From Heterodera schachtii (Eukaryota; Nematoda; Chromadorea; Rhabditida; Heteroderidae), in the NCBI GenBank assembly GCA_023374025.1, contig SIJG01000120.1:100569-164568 (forward strand): 64,000 nt of DNA, given 5' to 3'. Positions 40,690 to 54,000 of this stretch are shown here, one piece after another (the stretch's first letter is position 1; each line of letters starts with the position of its first letter). The notes beneath the pieces are model-generated. The model worked only from the letters and a program-made list of their open reading frames with translations. It ran no database searches and was not told where the DNA came from. Made by a program: the position numbers and the translations under genes.

Positions 40690-43600
40690 AAGTTGTTAAC
40701 GCAAATATAAGAGCAAGTGTGAATATTCCAAATTAGTTAAAGGGATCGATTAATAAAAAATAAAATCTATAAAACCAAATAATTTAACAAAATAAAACTT
40801 AGATAATTTAATAAATCTTATTCAATCAAAGAAAATTGTCTGCTACAAAAGACACCACCGAAAAATTCTCCATTCATCTCGCATGATGACTCAAAATATA
40901 AATAAATTTAAAATATATGGAAAAAGAATAATTTTCATTTAATTAATATAATAAATAACTAATGGAAATAAAATTGACACTTCTATAAATTTATAAAAAT
41001 TTTTAAATGTTAGACTAAACCAATATAAAAATAAATAATCCATCATGGCCACAGAAAGAGAATTGGTGTAATGCTACGAAATCTCAGCTGGATTTAACAA
41101 TAAAATTATAATTTAAAATAAAAATATGAAAATGAAAAATTTTAAACTTAAATACACCTCTTAGAAAGTTTTATGGAAAAAATTGTAAAATTTTAGATTT
41201 CATAATATACTAAAACAAAAATTTATTTAAAGATAAATAAAAATAAAGATAAAAAATCATTAAATAAAGTAAATTTTCACGTGGGCCACGATTTACAAAA
41301 CAAAATGCGACAGTGGGGTTGTGACAACAAGGTAGAATAATAAAAATTGAAGACATCATAAAAAATATCGAACAAAAATTTACGGATAATTAAAAAGCAT
41401 TAAAAAAATTATGTAATTTATCATTTTACATTTCATAAAATTACTTAAATTATAAAACTTAAAATTCACATCTAGTGATTTTAATACTGACCAGAAACAA
41501 TATTAATTCGCAACAACCTCGTTAAAAATATGAGTGCCAGTCAGTCACTGCTGAATAAAATGAAAATAATTAATAAAACTTTTTAAAGTTTCGTATTGTT
41601 TGCAACAAAACAAAATAATGGCAAAATGATTTATTATGTTTGGATAATAAAAAATAAAATATCGAAAAAAAGATATATTCAAATATTTTGCAGTTAAAAA
41701 TAAAAATTCATGATTATTGATCAGAATAAATATTAAAATAAAACTTCAAAAAATTATATATAATACTAGCAAGCTTATTTAACTTGAAATGTTAAATGTA
41801 AAAAAAAAAACCCAAGTTAAGTAATTTAAAAACTATTGTATTCTATAAAAACTAAAACCTTAATCTTTTTCTTACGGTAAAAATTAAAAATTATAAAAAT
41901 TTAATTTACTTAAAATCTATATTACGTTTGATAAAATATTTAAAACATAAATTAATAAGAAAATAAAAATAAACACAACAAGCAAATTTTTTAATTAATT
42001 CAAATTTTACTATTATCTATATTATAAAATATATGACTTTACTGGCCTTGGGCTATCTAATATCTACTTGCTGCGATGGAAAAGAAAAAGAGAGAATTGG
42101 AAGATCAAGTTTATTTTAAGCAGAATTTTTAAGTAAAATAATAAATGAAGATTCATATATTTATTTAAAAAATAAAATTAGAATAGAAGAGAAACTTTGA
42201 AAATAAATAATGTTATTTACAAACTAAATATCTTTTATATACTTAAATAGCTAAACAATAAGAATTACGGAATAATTTTTGTTCTATTAACTTAAAATAA
42301 TTAAAATCAAATACTCAAAAAAGCAATTACTTTATCCCTTATAAAAAATTAATTAATTAAATAAATTATTTTAAAGCATGAAATGAAAATAATTTTACTT
42401 ATAATTTACTAGTAGACAAGACATTCCGCATATGAAATCATTTTCTTTGTCAAGAGTTTAAAAGAAAATTAATCAAATATATTTATTTATTCAGTCTAAT
42501 TAAAACTATTCAATAAATAAATTAATAAAAATAAAAAAATAATTTTTGAAATCGGCAAAACGATTTTATACAATTGGAAATAAATAAATATTTGCGCCAA
42601 CTATTAAAAGAAAGTACAGGATGTGGAATGATAATTATAAAATGAATTTAATTAGGTTTATTAAAAACATATTATTTAATAAAATAATTGAAGTACAGTA
42701 TATAATTTAATATTCTTAAATAAAGTTAATGAAGAATAATGGCGCCAGGAAAATTTGAGATTTTAATGCTTAAAGTATTTATTTGTGCAACTTTGGGTTT
42801 ATTAAAAATTTTCTAAGAATTTTCAATGTATATAAAAAAACAACGTATACGAATAAAGTATTAATTTTGCTTCCCATTTTATCAAATCCTTTAAAATTTT
42901 ACTTAACCTCAACTTTGAATTATATAGTTAAAATATAATTATTAAAATAGTAATTAAACAAAAAGAAACGCGTAAAATTGAAAGTTATTTAAAGGAATAA
43001 TTAAATAAATAACAAAGCATTTTTTTGATGAATCACTGCTCTATAAATAATAAAATTTAATACTGAAAAATTTTAATAATTGTTTGAACGAAAAAAGCTG
43101 AGGCTTTGTGAAAGAAGAGGAGAAAAATATATTAATGTGAAGTACAAATACTTAAAAAATTTAAAATAATTTACAAGTTATTGGAAAAGTTTCTAAAAAA
43201 TTTCGAATATTTACTATTGGTGGTAATGATAAATTTCAGTTTTTCAATTAACAAAAAGAGAATTGATTAATTTTATTTTATTTTTAAAGCAATTATATAG
43301 GTCTTATTAATTTTACATTTAATTTCTTGAAACAGTGGAAAATCGTTATCTTTTACATTGCTGGAAAGTAGAAATTAAAAGCTTATTCGTTGAGTAAAAA
43401 TCTTTGTTTTCATGTGAAAAAGATATTGTAATGCATTATTCTGAAATAATCACGATTACTTTAATCGAAATGTTTAATTATATTTAGGTTTAATTAATTT
43501 TTAAAATATTATGGGGGACGTGAACATTTGATCGATCCTAACATTGGGGAAATGAATATTTTTTATTTCCAATCAAATAAAATGAATTGAAAACATTTCA

Positions 43601-43760
43601 ATTACTTATCTTAAAAAATCAACCTTTTTTCCTTTCCTTAAAGCATTTTTAAAATTTCTGTATTTATTTCGAATATCGAAAATAACAAATTGAATTCTCA
43701 ACTACATAACTTTAATTTTTAAAAAATATTTAATCACAAAAAATACAAATTTTACCCCAG
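40690..43760. other. A-rich spacer
   Basis: Very AT-rich and A-rich on the plus strand up to about 43.2 kb. It contains a decayed copy of the 30.5/36.3 kb repeat near 41,070-41,160. No gene is supportable. Confidence 0.6.
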
Positions 43761-43849
43761 AACACCACCAAATGTATTTGATTTGTGATTGTGCGGGCGA
43801 AAATGATAAGAATAAGATTTTTTGGGATTTTTATGCAAAATACACACTT

Positions 43850-44600
43850 GATTTTTCCAATTTTTAACACATATTTTTGCACATATTTTGACATTTTTGG
43901 GTTTTTAGCACATATTTTATTACATATTTCCGAATTCTTAGCACATAAAAATCCGGGCTCTAATCATAAATATATATATATAAATATATTTTAAATTTTA
44001 TTTATTTACAATTTAAATTCTCTTATTATGATCGGTTGAAGAAAAAAAAATTCAAGACCCATTAAAATTTTTATGTAATTGCCTCAAATTTTCAAAATTT
44101 TCCCACCAGTGGCGCCTATCGCATTTTTGCATATTTTAATTTATAACTTTTTTACATGTCGGTATATCTTTGTGATTTTTGGATAGCCGATAGAGCTTGT
44201 TAAGAGCTTTCGAATGATACCAACATTGTTGGATTGGGTCAACAAAGAAAAAAGTTATGATGGTCTAAACTTGGCTCAGACGCAACTGGCCCGTTCCGCC
44301 CTCCCCCGCTATGACGAAACACGTATAACCCTTACTCCGTAAAAACCCGTATCGGCCAAAAAAAATAAGAGTTACGGGCTACGGGTCCGTAAAACCCGTA
44401 TATGGGCCCGCCCCGTATCCGTCTTTAGTAACCATATAATCTTAAGTGTTCTTTATTACCCTGCTAAATTTCAAAAAAGTTATCGCTAGAGGAACTCAAA
44501 AAACAAACTTTTTCGACTGACGATTTTTTGAAATTTGGCAGGATAATAGAGAACACTTAGCACTATCGAAGAGTATCAAAATTTAAAATTTTTGCGTTTA
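43850..44600. repeat. Mosaic of repeat fragments
   Basis: Recognised in order: gcacatatttt words (43,868-43,945); a copy of the gcgcctatcg motif (44,101-44,122); a segment matching 63,385-63,480 in reverse complement (44,190-44,290, shared gctttcgaatgatac and aaagttat words); a partial relative of the 13,360 MITE (44,328-44,425); and a hairpin with arms of about 35 bases (44,449-44,485 and 44,527-44,562, agtgttct...aaatttcaaaaaa and its inverse). No ORF is credible. Confidence 0.65.
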
Positions 44601-44839
44601 ATAAAGATATAAACAAAAGTTTTTAATTTTCACACCTATTTTCCAATTGGAAGAATATTTACTAACTCCTTTTTTGTTTTAAAATACATTTAATTTCTAA
44701 AAATATGTATTTATGCATATCTCTTCCAAGATGAATTCATAAATAATGACAAAAATATTTTCTGTAATGCTAAAAAAATAAATACTTTTTTTAAATATTT
44801 TTTTTTCGTTTTACATTTGTCACTTGCTAAATGGGACAT

Positions 44840-47800
44840 TTATTGATCGCATAACTCCACTCGTCCATCCAACTCTTGCAAAAAGTCGCGAACGATTTTT
44901 TCGGCTTTGGCCAAATGCGACTCAAAATGTTTCTTTTCCGTACTGAGTCCGCCGTACGCTTCGAGAACTTCTACGTTAAATGAATCAAATCCGTTAGTTT
45001 GCATCATTTCGCGCAATTTTTCGCTTGACACATTGCCAAAGAGTGCGTGTTTCTCGTGGTTTTTCTCGTAATCCGCTGGCTTACATTTGCCCTCCAAATA
45101 GTTGACCACCCCTGTGGCACTCATCCGAATTTTTGGGTCGATGTTCAGAATATTCTAAATTTAAAAATATGGTTCATTTTATATATATTCGAATCCCAAT
45201 GCCCAAAATGAGAAAGCCATGATAAAAGATAACTCATCCATGTATAATTCATCCACTAGTTAAGAATGAATTAACATTAGTTTTGGCATTTTTGATGATG
45301 ACCTAAAAAGCCAATCATACCCAATAGAATTTTCAAATTTTATTCTTGATGTTGATCTAAAAAATTAATAACATCCAAATTTAAATTCATTTTTATTTAT
45401 AGATCTTTTTTTCTGGTTGACGAGTTGTCCGTGACTCTTTTTCTCGCCGTCCAAAACATTTTCCATATAATATAATTAGCTATGCTAATATCCGTGCCAG
45501 GTGTTTTCGACAGTGGATTTCAACAATAGAATTTTGTCAAGATATATCGGTTTTTTTCTATACAAGCATCTCTTACTGGACTGCACTCCAAAAAGATAAG
45601 TTTCTTGAATCGCGTGGGAATTGCTAACAACTGCCGGGTTTGGGTGCCAAGATCGAACCTGAGGCTCTTATAGCAGAATCCAAAAATCGCAAACCCCTCT
45701 AATGAATAAGTGACGGCATTTATGACTAGGGATGGGATTTTTAACTTTTTCTTTATTTTTTCTGCGGCTTTAACTCTACGAGAAATGCACGGAAAACACA
45801 TTTTTTGTAAGAACATTTTGCGTTTTAACGCCCTTATTCGACCTTAGAAATCATTATTTTGGACTTTTTCTACCTTAAAATCCGATCCCTATTTATGAAA
45901 CCACTAATCTAAATAGGTATATTCTGTTGCAACTTTGTCTTACCCCCAAAAGGAATGCGATGTCCGGAATTTGGTGCCATGTGCTTAGGATTTGAATGAT
46001 CACAACAAAATATCTTTCCCACCATTCTTTGGCACCCGGACGCGCACTTGCATTTGTCAGGTGCAATTTGATTAGCAAATCATCCGTAATTTCGGCATTC
46101 AAATTCAATTCTGCGCTTCGATACAATTCGCTTACCAATTCAATGTTTGTCGCTATCATAAAAATGACAATTCCCGCTGACCAAATGTCCATTTTCGGAG
46201 TTACCTGAATTATTTAAAAAATAAATATAATTAACCATATTTTCAAAAAACCTCAATTTTATATGGATGAACAAGGAACCCATTATAATCAATGCCATCG
46301 AAATCAGGCACTAATTGCTGAAAGGAAATGGGATTATTTCAAATATGAAATGCGAGATTAAAGCAGAGGACGCCTTTTTAAGTTGCTAAAATATGCGCAT
46401 AAAATGCACAAAAATGGCAAAAAAAACCCCAACAAAAACTCGGTAACTTTTTAGCCACTTTTTCAAGTTAAAAAAGCATTTAAAAAGCATATTTATCAGC
46501 ACTTTTCAAAATTTTTAAATGGTTGAAAATATTTGTATTTTTTTAAACAATGAGATTTAATCAATTTGCCTATTTATTAAAAGAATTTGCACCAAAAATT
46601 ACCAATTTTGGATTTATTTTTTTATCATTTTACAGGAGTATTCAATGTAAAATATTAAACCCAACAAAACATTCCCCAAAACTCGGCATTTCTCACTTGC
46701 ATCAGCTCGGGCGAAGCGAATATATAAGTGCAGGGAACATTATTACCCTCATATATTCCTTTTTTCTGTCCGTCAATATATAAAACAGAACCTTAATTTT
46801 TATAATTAAATTTTCTATTTTAAATTATGGAATAATTTTATTTTTTACGTAATAATTTAATTTTCTAAATTTATGTATAAAATAAATGAAAAATTTATTT
46901 TACTATATTACACTAAAATTTACCATCAAAATCGATCAATTTGGTCACAAAATGACCATTTCTTTCAACTAACATCAAATTATTCGGCTTAAAATCCAAA
47001 TAAGTCCCAACTAAAAACGTAAACAAATTTAAATTTTAATTTAAAAAATAAAAATATATTGTGTTTAATTCTGCCAACATAACAATGTTAACTAATTAAT
47101 TAATTATTATTAATTAATTAATTGCTTGTTTATTGCCTTTGTGCGTTACGACCAGCGTTCTCATAATGTCCATGGACATTCTGCGAATTTCGTCTTTGGA
47201 AAAAGCCCAATTTCGAAGTTCCATATCATCAAGTAAATCGCGTTCTCCAAGCTCCAAAATGGTCACATATTTTTTTCTTTGGTCGCATTCATCAACAATA
47301 CCACTAAAATCAACAATTATGATTGATATGGATGATATTTTAGTTTTTTAATTTTTTCCTGAGCTCCTCGGGGCATCAAACGCACGAAAACATTTTGTTT
47401 TGTCAAAATTTATTAACAAAAATGCAATAAAACGAAAAATACTCCTAAGAATCAACTCTAAAATTTTTTGAAAATACACCAATAAATGAAAAATTTATTT
47501 ATTTATTTATTGACGAGTTTACTTATTTTGGAGTTATTTTTTAACCTAAAAACTAATATTTTGGCAGTTTTTGGCAACTATAAATATCATCCCTAGTTAT
47601 AGAAAACAAATAAAAACTCAATCGATCGCTTTTTAATTTATATTATCAACACATTTTAAATTAATTAGTATTTGTTGAATATTATTTTTTCATTTACTGG
47701 TCTATTAAGTTGATAATGTGTTCATTCTCCTGGTCATTTTCTTTTAATAGGTGAAAAAATTTGATGCTATTATCATAGAGAGCTTTTTCGTTCATTTCAT

Positions 47801-48596
47801 CACCATAAATTTTGATGACAACACATTGGTTTTTGGCTAAATTGTCATTTTCGGCTGTAGTAAAACCAATGTAAAGCTGAAGAAATATTATTTAAATTAT
47901 TTAAATTCCTATAATTTTAAAAAATGAAAAATAACAATAAAATTCAAGATAAATAACTAGTCTAAACTCCTGGATTTACTGTTTAAAATCATGTTTTAAA
48001 AGTAAAAAAATGAAATTGCACAAACAAAAATATTATGGTGTTTTTTGAAATATTTACAAAATAATTATTTCAAATATATCAAAATATTAATCATTTCCAT
48101 TAAAAACACAATTAGATCTGCTTTAGCGAAAAAATTTTTAATGAATTTTTCATCTCTCTCTTAAACTGTGAAATTGTGGAATTAATGTTGAAAATTATGC
48201 CTTAGAAATGGAATTTCAAAAATAAAAAACAGGGCGAAAAAATATATTTATAAAATTGCGATTAATTTTGAAATATTTATGATTCAAAATTCTATAATTT
48301 GGTTTGAGATAGCTAAGCATATTAGTTCTCTTGCCCCACCCATGCTCAAATATATCAAAAAACAAAATAATCATTTCCATTAAAATTCAGCAAAATTTTT
48401 CTATTTAATGTTTTGAATTTGCCAAACATTTAAACCTAATTCCACTTTTAAAATAAATATGCTTTAAAAGTACTTTTTGTATAAAGCATTTTCAATGTTT
48501 TTTTCTTACTTCTTTTCCCTGCTGGAGATTAGTTTCAGCAATTTTAATTTCCATTTTCTCCTCCCATCGGTCCGATTTGTATTGAAATGTTTTCAT
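44840..48596 (-). CDS. Atypical protein kinase, eight exons, 418 aa
   Basis: Exons on the minus strand are 48,596-48,510; 47,876-47,698; 47,303-47,137; 47,010-46,924; 46,791-46,697; 46,317-46,252; 46,204-45,944; 45,154-44,840. Their lengths sum to 419 codons with matching phases. Kinase subdomains follow in order: CVVIKIY (Lys 51), YVTILELGERDLL (hinge), YLDFKPNNLML (catalytic loop, Asp 150, Lys 152, Asn 155), LIDFDG (171-174, where DFG is usual), YIFASPELMQ (APE-like, 200-202), MDIWSAGIVIF (about 232-240) and NILNIDPKIRMSA (315-327). A helical tail of about 90 residues follows. The HRD motif is altered to YLD and DFG to DFD, but the metal-binding and catalytic positions remain. All introns have GT-AG ends except the third, which has GC at 47,136-47,135. 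Intron 7 holds a MITE. I chose the ATG at 48,594-48,596, but the open reading continues further upstream. Substrate unknown. Confidence 0.8.
45727..45891. mobile_element. 165-base MITE in kinase intron 7
   Basis: The ends are tagggatgggat and its inverse atccgatcccta. Direct repeats tttatga flank it at 45,719-45,725 and 45,892-45,898. The interior has no ORF. A second copy in the opposite orientation is at 63,890-63,980 (shared ctgcggcttta and cgagaaatgcacg). Confidence 0.7.
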
Positions 48597-48654
48597 TTGA
48601 TCTGTTGGAATACCGCGGCATTCAAAATTGCTGTCATGATTAAAAATTTTTGAA

Positions 48655-49250
48655 GGTTAAGCCTTAACCCGGGTTCCGTTAACCCGGGTTAACGGATTTT
48701 TTAACCCGGGTTTAATTCCGTTAAACCGGGTTTTTTTCATTTTTGTTGCTCGTTTAACCAGGGTTTAATTTTTCTTAAGCGTTCTTAACCCTAAGTCAAG
48801 GCAGGGTTAAGGAAATTAAATTTGTTTTTTATGGCACAAATTTTTTAAATATTTTTAATCAATTCTTTATTTTTATTTAAGCATAAAAAATCAAAATCAT
48901 TATTTTTTGGACTTTTGAAATATAAATTTTTAGTTTTTTTAATTCGTTTTTAGATGAATGAATTATTAAGCGCATTCACAAAGTAAAAAATGCTTATATG
49001 CATATTAAAATTAATAATGTTTTAATTGATCGCTTAAAGCTATAGATAAAGAATAAGTGTAGGTTTCACCCGGTATAAATTTAGATCGCTTTAAGTGTCG
49101 AAATTGTTCGTACTTATTATATTAATCGCAATTCTTAATTATTTTTATTAATGTAAATTATTTAAAAACCAATAAACCCGGGTTAAAGACGAGCAACGCG
49201 GTTTTCAAAAATTTTTAACCCGGGCTAACGAAACCCGGGTTTACTAAACC
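48655..49250. mobile_element. Foldback element with AACCCGGGTT repeats
   Basis: The left arm (48,655-48,790) and right arm (49,170-49,250) are inverted relatives. Each carries several aacccgggtt palindromes, plus ccgttaa and gttgctcg words in the same relative order. The middle is unique AT-rich sequence without an ORF. It sits about 60 bases upstream of the chosen kinase start codon, so it may have displaced the kinase promoter or an earlier exon. No target duplication could be defined, partly because another element has inserted at its right edge. Confidence 0.7.
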
Positions 49251-49259
49251 GGAGACGAG

Positions 49260-50550
49260 GTATTGTGTTGAAGTGTCAAAAGTATTGATGAGGGGTGACC
49301 GGAAGAGGCGGATCATTTCAGTACGGAAAATTTATTTAAATAATCAAATTAATTAATTAATATATAATTGAATAAAAATCTATTAATAATAAATGTGTAT
49401 GTATTTGGCTCTATTTTAGTATTCACGACCCTTCAAAAAAAACAAGACCATCAAAAATTTGACAAAATATTTAAGGAACCAATTTTTGAAATTTACAAAC
49501 CACAACTTCTTTGAAACTATACGGAATCTTTTGAAATTTTATAGGCAAATAGAGGACATTTAGGGCTATCAAATCACCATGAATGCTTAATTTGGATGCT
49601 TGTAGGAAAAGTTATATTGCATTTAATTTGTCAAATTATTTTAATGGTCTTGTTTTTCTAAAGGGTCGTATATAATAAAATAGAGCCAAATACATATATT
49701 TATTATTAATAGATTGTTATTCAATTATATATTAATTAATTAATTTGATTATTTCAATAAATTTTCCGTACTGAAATGACCCGCCTCTTCCGATTACCCC
49801 TCATCAATACTTTTGACTAGGGTTCGAGCCCCGTGGGCGGGGTTGGCTTTTCGCGGGGGCGGGGGTTGGCGGGGGTCAGAGTCGCGGGGGCGGTGTCGGG
49901 GGCACGATAATTCCGCCCCTGCGGGGGCGGGGGCGGGGGTTTGCTTTGAATTAGCTCCAAAAATCTCACAAAAATTTTTTTTTTATGAATGATTTCTTTG
50001 GCTCCACATTCCTTTATTCGTTGATCGCCTCGATACTATTTATTTTGACATAAATTGCACAAATTTTGACTCCAAATTTAGGGATTTTTGGGTAATTCTT
50101 TACGAAAAAAAAGTTTTTTTGGGGGCCGGCGTGCCGATAGGAGCGAATTTTAAATTTATTTCTAACAGATATTCAAATTTGCAAAATATGTAAATAAAAT
50201 ATGTATAAAAAATGCTAAAATATGTATGAAATATGTACAAAAATCCCCAAATATATACTTGCAAACACAAAAAAGAAAGTGTTTTTCCTACTAATTAGGC
50301 TATGGAGAAGTCAGGAAAAAATATGTATTTACATAAAATTAGCAGCCCTAATCATGATTTATTCAAGGAAAATTGGAACTCAGATTTTTTTAAAAAAATT
50401 TCTTGCGGCACATTTTTCGAGTGTGCGAGGGCAGGCGGTGCCGACAGGCGCCGCCGGGGAAATTTTTTGAAAATTTGAATGCAATTTGTTAACAAATTTG
50501 TACAAAAAATATTCGCCCACATCGATACTTTTGACACTTCGACTCACTGT
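49260..50550. mobile_element. Nested inverted-repeat element with 9-base target-site duplication
   Basis: Perfect 9-base direct repeats ggagacgag flank it (49,251-49,259 and 50,551-50,559). The ends match as an inverted repeat (gaagtgtcaaaagtat-gatg at the left; its inverse at 50,520-50,545). Inside is a complete foldback of about 540 bases at 49,275-49,817 with arms of more than 120 near-identical bases (for example gaagaggcgg-tcatttcagt). The segment 49,818-50,519 lies between two copies of catc-atacttttgac (49,802-49,817 and 50,520-50,535), as if a further insertion had split the right arm. No transposase frame is seen. Confidence 0.75.
49818..49945 (+). repeat. G-rich tract, possible G-quadruplex
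   Basis: About 130 bases made of gggggcgg, gcgggggt and similar words in an otherwise AT-rich region, with many GGG runs separated by 1-7 bases. It resembles the GC-rich ends of the 21,347-22,654 element in style but not in exact sequence. Confidence 0.75.
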
Positions 50551-50559
50551 GGAGACGAG

Positions 50560-51090
50560 AAACCGGCTCCAGAATATGCTTGATCAATTTTGAAATGGAA
50601 GAGCAGTAAAACCAAGCACAGCAAAGCGAAATTCATTATCGAAAATAAATTTATTTCTAAAATAGTTATTGAAATTAATATAAATTTTTAAAAATTTATC
50701 GATTAAAAAAAGAACCTTTCGCGTTTAACAATAACAAATTTAAAGAATTTATAATTTATGGCTCAGATTTAAATTGTTTAAAACAAAAAGTTTTAACAAG
50801 TTTTGACTAATGTTATTAGTAAGGTTGGCAAAAATCTGTACAAAAAAATAGTCAGAAATGTTATAAGTTTTTTATTTAAAAAAAACCTCAGACGAAATAA
50901 TAGCGACTTTCATACATTATATGAAAATCTAAAGATGAATGTTTTATTTAAAAAAATAAAACAAATTTATTTTACAGCTTCCACAATAGGTGGAATTTCA
51001 TTTTATACAAAATTTCTGAATGAAAAATGGTATTTATTTCTCGAAGACATAATTTTAACAATTTTTTTTTTATTTTTATAATAAGGAAAA
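50560..51090 (+). other. Spacer with one weak open frame
   Basis: An AT-rich stretch before the satellite. The plus frame 50,803-51,081 is open for 92 codons (lysine-rich, then a hydrophobic end) but starts at a non-ATG codon. About one frame of this length is expected by chance in a window this AT-rich. I do not call it a gene. Confidence 0.5.
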
Positions 51091-51095
51091 CCTAC

Positions 51096-54000
51096 TTAAT
51101 TGAAAGAAATAATTAAGATTTTATTAAATTTTATTCTGCTGAACAATTATTGGCAAGACCAAGTAAAATAATGATTAATTTTTTAATATTTTCCATTAAT
51201 TTACATTTAATTAGGGTGGTCACCGGAAATTATTAAAATCATCATTTTCTATTAATTGAGAAAATTAATTAAGATTTTATTAAATTTTATTCTACTGAAC
51301 AATTATTGGCAAGATCAAGTAAAATAATGATTAATTTTTTAATATTTCCATTTATTTACATTTAATTAGGGTGGTCACCGGAAATTATTAAAATCATCAT
51401 TTTCTATTAATTGAGAAAATTAATTAAGATTTTATTAAATTTTATTCTACTGAACAATTATTGGCAAGATCAAGTAAAATAATGATTAATTTTTTAATAT
51501 TTCCATTTATTTACATTTAATTAGGGTGGTCACCGGAAATTATTAAAATCATCATTTTCTATTAATTGAGAAAATTAATTAAGATTTTATTAAATTTTAT
51601 TCTACTGAACAATTATTGGCAAGATCAAGTAAAATAATGATTAATTTTTTAATATTTCCATTTATTTACATTTAATTAGGGTGGTCACCGGAAATTATTA
51701 AAATCATCATTTTCTATTAATTGAGAAAAATAATTAAGATTTTATTAAATTTTATTCTACTGAACAATTATTGGCAAGATCAAGTAAAATAATGATTAAT
51801 TTTTTAATATTTCCATTTATTTACATTTAATTAGGGTGGTCACCGGAAATTATTAAAATCATCATTTTCTATTTATTGAGAAAAATAATTAAGATTTTAT
51901 TAAATTTTATTCTACTGAACAATTATTGGCAAGACCAAGTAAAATAATGATTAATTTTTTAATATTTCCATTTATTTACATTTAATTAGGGTGGTCACCG
52001 GAAATTATTAAAATCATCATTTTCTATTAATTGAGAAAAATAATTAAGATTTTATTAAATTTTATTCTGCTGAACAATTATTGGCAAGACCAAGTAAAAT
52101 AATGATTAATTTTTTAATATTTCCATTTATTTACATTTAATTAGGGTGGTCACCGGAAATTATTAAAATCATCATTTTCTATTAATTGAGAAAATTAATT
52201 AAGATTTTATTAAATTTTATTCTACTGAACAATTATTGGCAAGATCAAGTAAAATAATGATTAATTTTTAATATTTCCATTTATTTACATTTAATTAGGG
52301 TGGTCACCGGAAATTATTAAAATCATCATTTTCTATTAATTGAGAAAAATAATTAAGATTTTATTAAATTTTATTCTGCTGAACAATTATTGGCAAGACC
52401 AAGTAAAATAATGATTAATTTTTTAATATTTCCATTTATTTACATTTAATTAGGGTGGTCACCGGAAATTATTAAAATCATCATTTTCTATTAATTGAGA
52501 AAATTAATTAAGATTTTATTAAATTTTATTCTACTGAACAATTATTGGCAAGATCAAGTAAAATAATGATTAATTTTTTAATATTTCCATTTATTTACAT
52601 TTAATTAGGGTGGTCACCGGAAATTATTAAAATCATCATTTTCTATTAATTGAGAAAAATAATTAAGATTTTATTAAATTTTATTCTACTGAACAATTAT
52701 TGGCAAGAGCAAGTAAAATAATGATTAATTTTTTAATATTTCCATTTATTTACATTTAATTAGGGTGGTCACCGGAAATTATTAAAATCATCATTTTCTA
52801 TTAATTGAGAAAATTAATTAAGATTTTATTAAATTTTATTCTACTGAACAATTATTGGCAAGATCAAGTAAAATAATGATTAATTTTTTAATATTTCCAT
52901 TTATTTACATTTAATTAGGGTGGTCACCGGAAATTATTAAAATCATCATTTTCTATTAATTGAGAAAAATAATTAAGATTTTATTAAATTTTATTCTACT
53001 GAACAATTATTGGCAAGATCAAGTAAAATAATGATTAATTTTTTAATATTTCCATTTATTTACATTTAATTAGGGTGGTCACCGGAAATTATTAAAATCA
53101 TCATTTTCTATTAATTGAGAAAAATAATTAAGATTTTATTAAATTTTATTCTACTGAACAATTATTGGCAAGATCAAGTAAAATAATGATTAATTTTTTA
53201 ATATTTCCATTTATTTACATTTAATTAGGGTGGTCACCGGAAATTATTAAAATCATCATTTTCTATTTATTGAGAAAAATAATTAAGATTTTATTAAATT
53301 TTATTCTACTGAACAATTATTGGCAAGATCAAGTAAAATAATGATTAATTTTTTAATATTTCCATTTATTTACATTTAATTAGGGTGGTCACCGGAAATT
53401 ATTAAAATCATCATTTTCTATTTATTGAGAAAAATAATTAAGATTTTATTAAATTTTATTCTACTGAACAATTATTGGCAAGATCAAGTAAAATAATGAT
53501 TAATTTTTTAATATTTCCATTTATTTACATTTAATTAGGGTGGTCACCGGAAATTATTAAAATCATCATTTTCTATTAATTGAGAAAATTAATTAAGATT
53601 TTATTAAATTTTATTCTACTGAACAATTATTGGCATGATCAAGTAAAATAATGATTAATTTTTTAATATTTCCATTTATTTACATTTAATTAGGGTGGTC
53701 ACCGGAAATTATTAAAATCATCATTTTCTATTAATTGAGAAAAATAATTAAGATTTTATTAAATTTTATTCTGCTGAACAATTATTGGCAAGACCAAGTA
53801 AAATAATGATTAATTTTTAATATTTTTCCATTAATTTAAATTTAATTAGGGTGGTCACCGGAAATTATTAAAATCATCATTTTCTATTAATTGAGAAAAA
53901 TAATTAAGATTTTATTAAATTTTATTCTACTGAACAATTATTGGCAAGATCAAGTAAAATAATGATTAATTTTTTAATATTTCCATTTATTTACATTTAA

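Noticed and set aside
50803..51081. 92-codon plus frame just before the satellite
   Set aside because: No ATG start, lysine-rich low complexity; about one such frame is expected by chance in this window.
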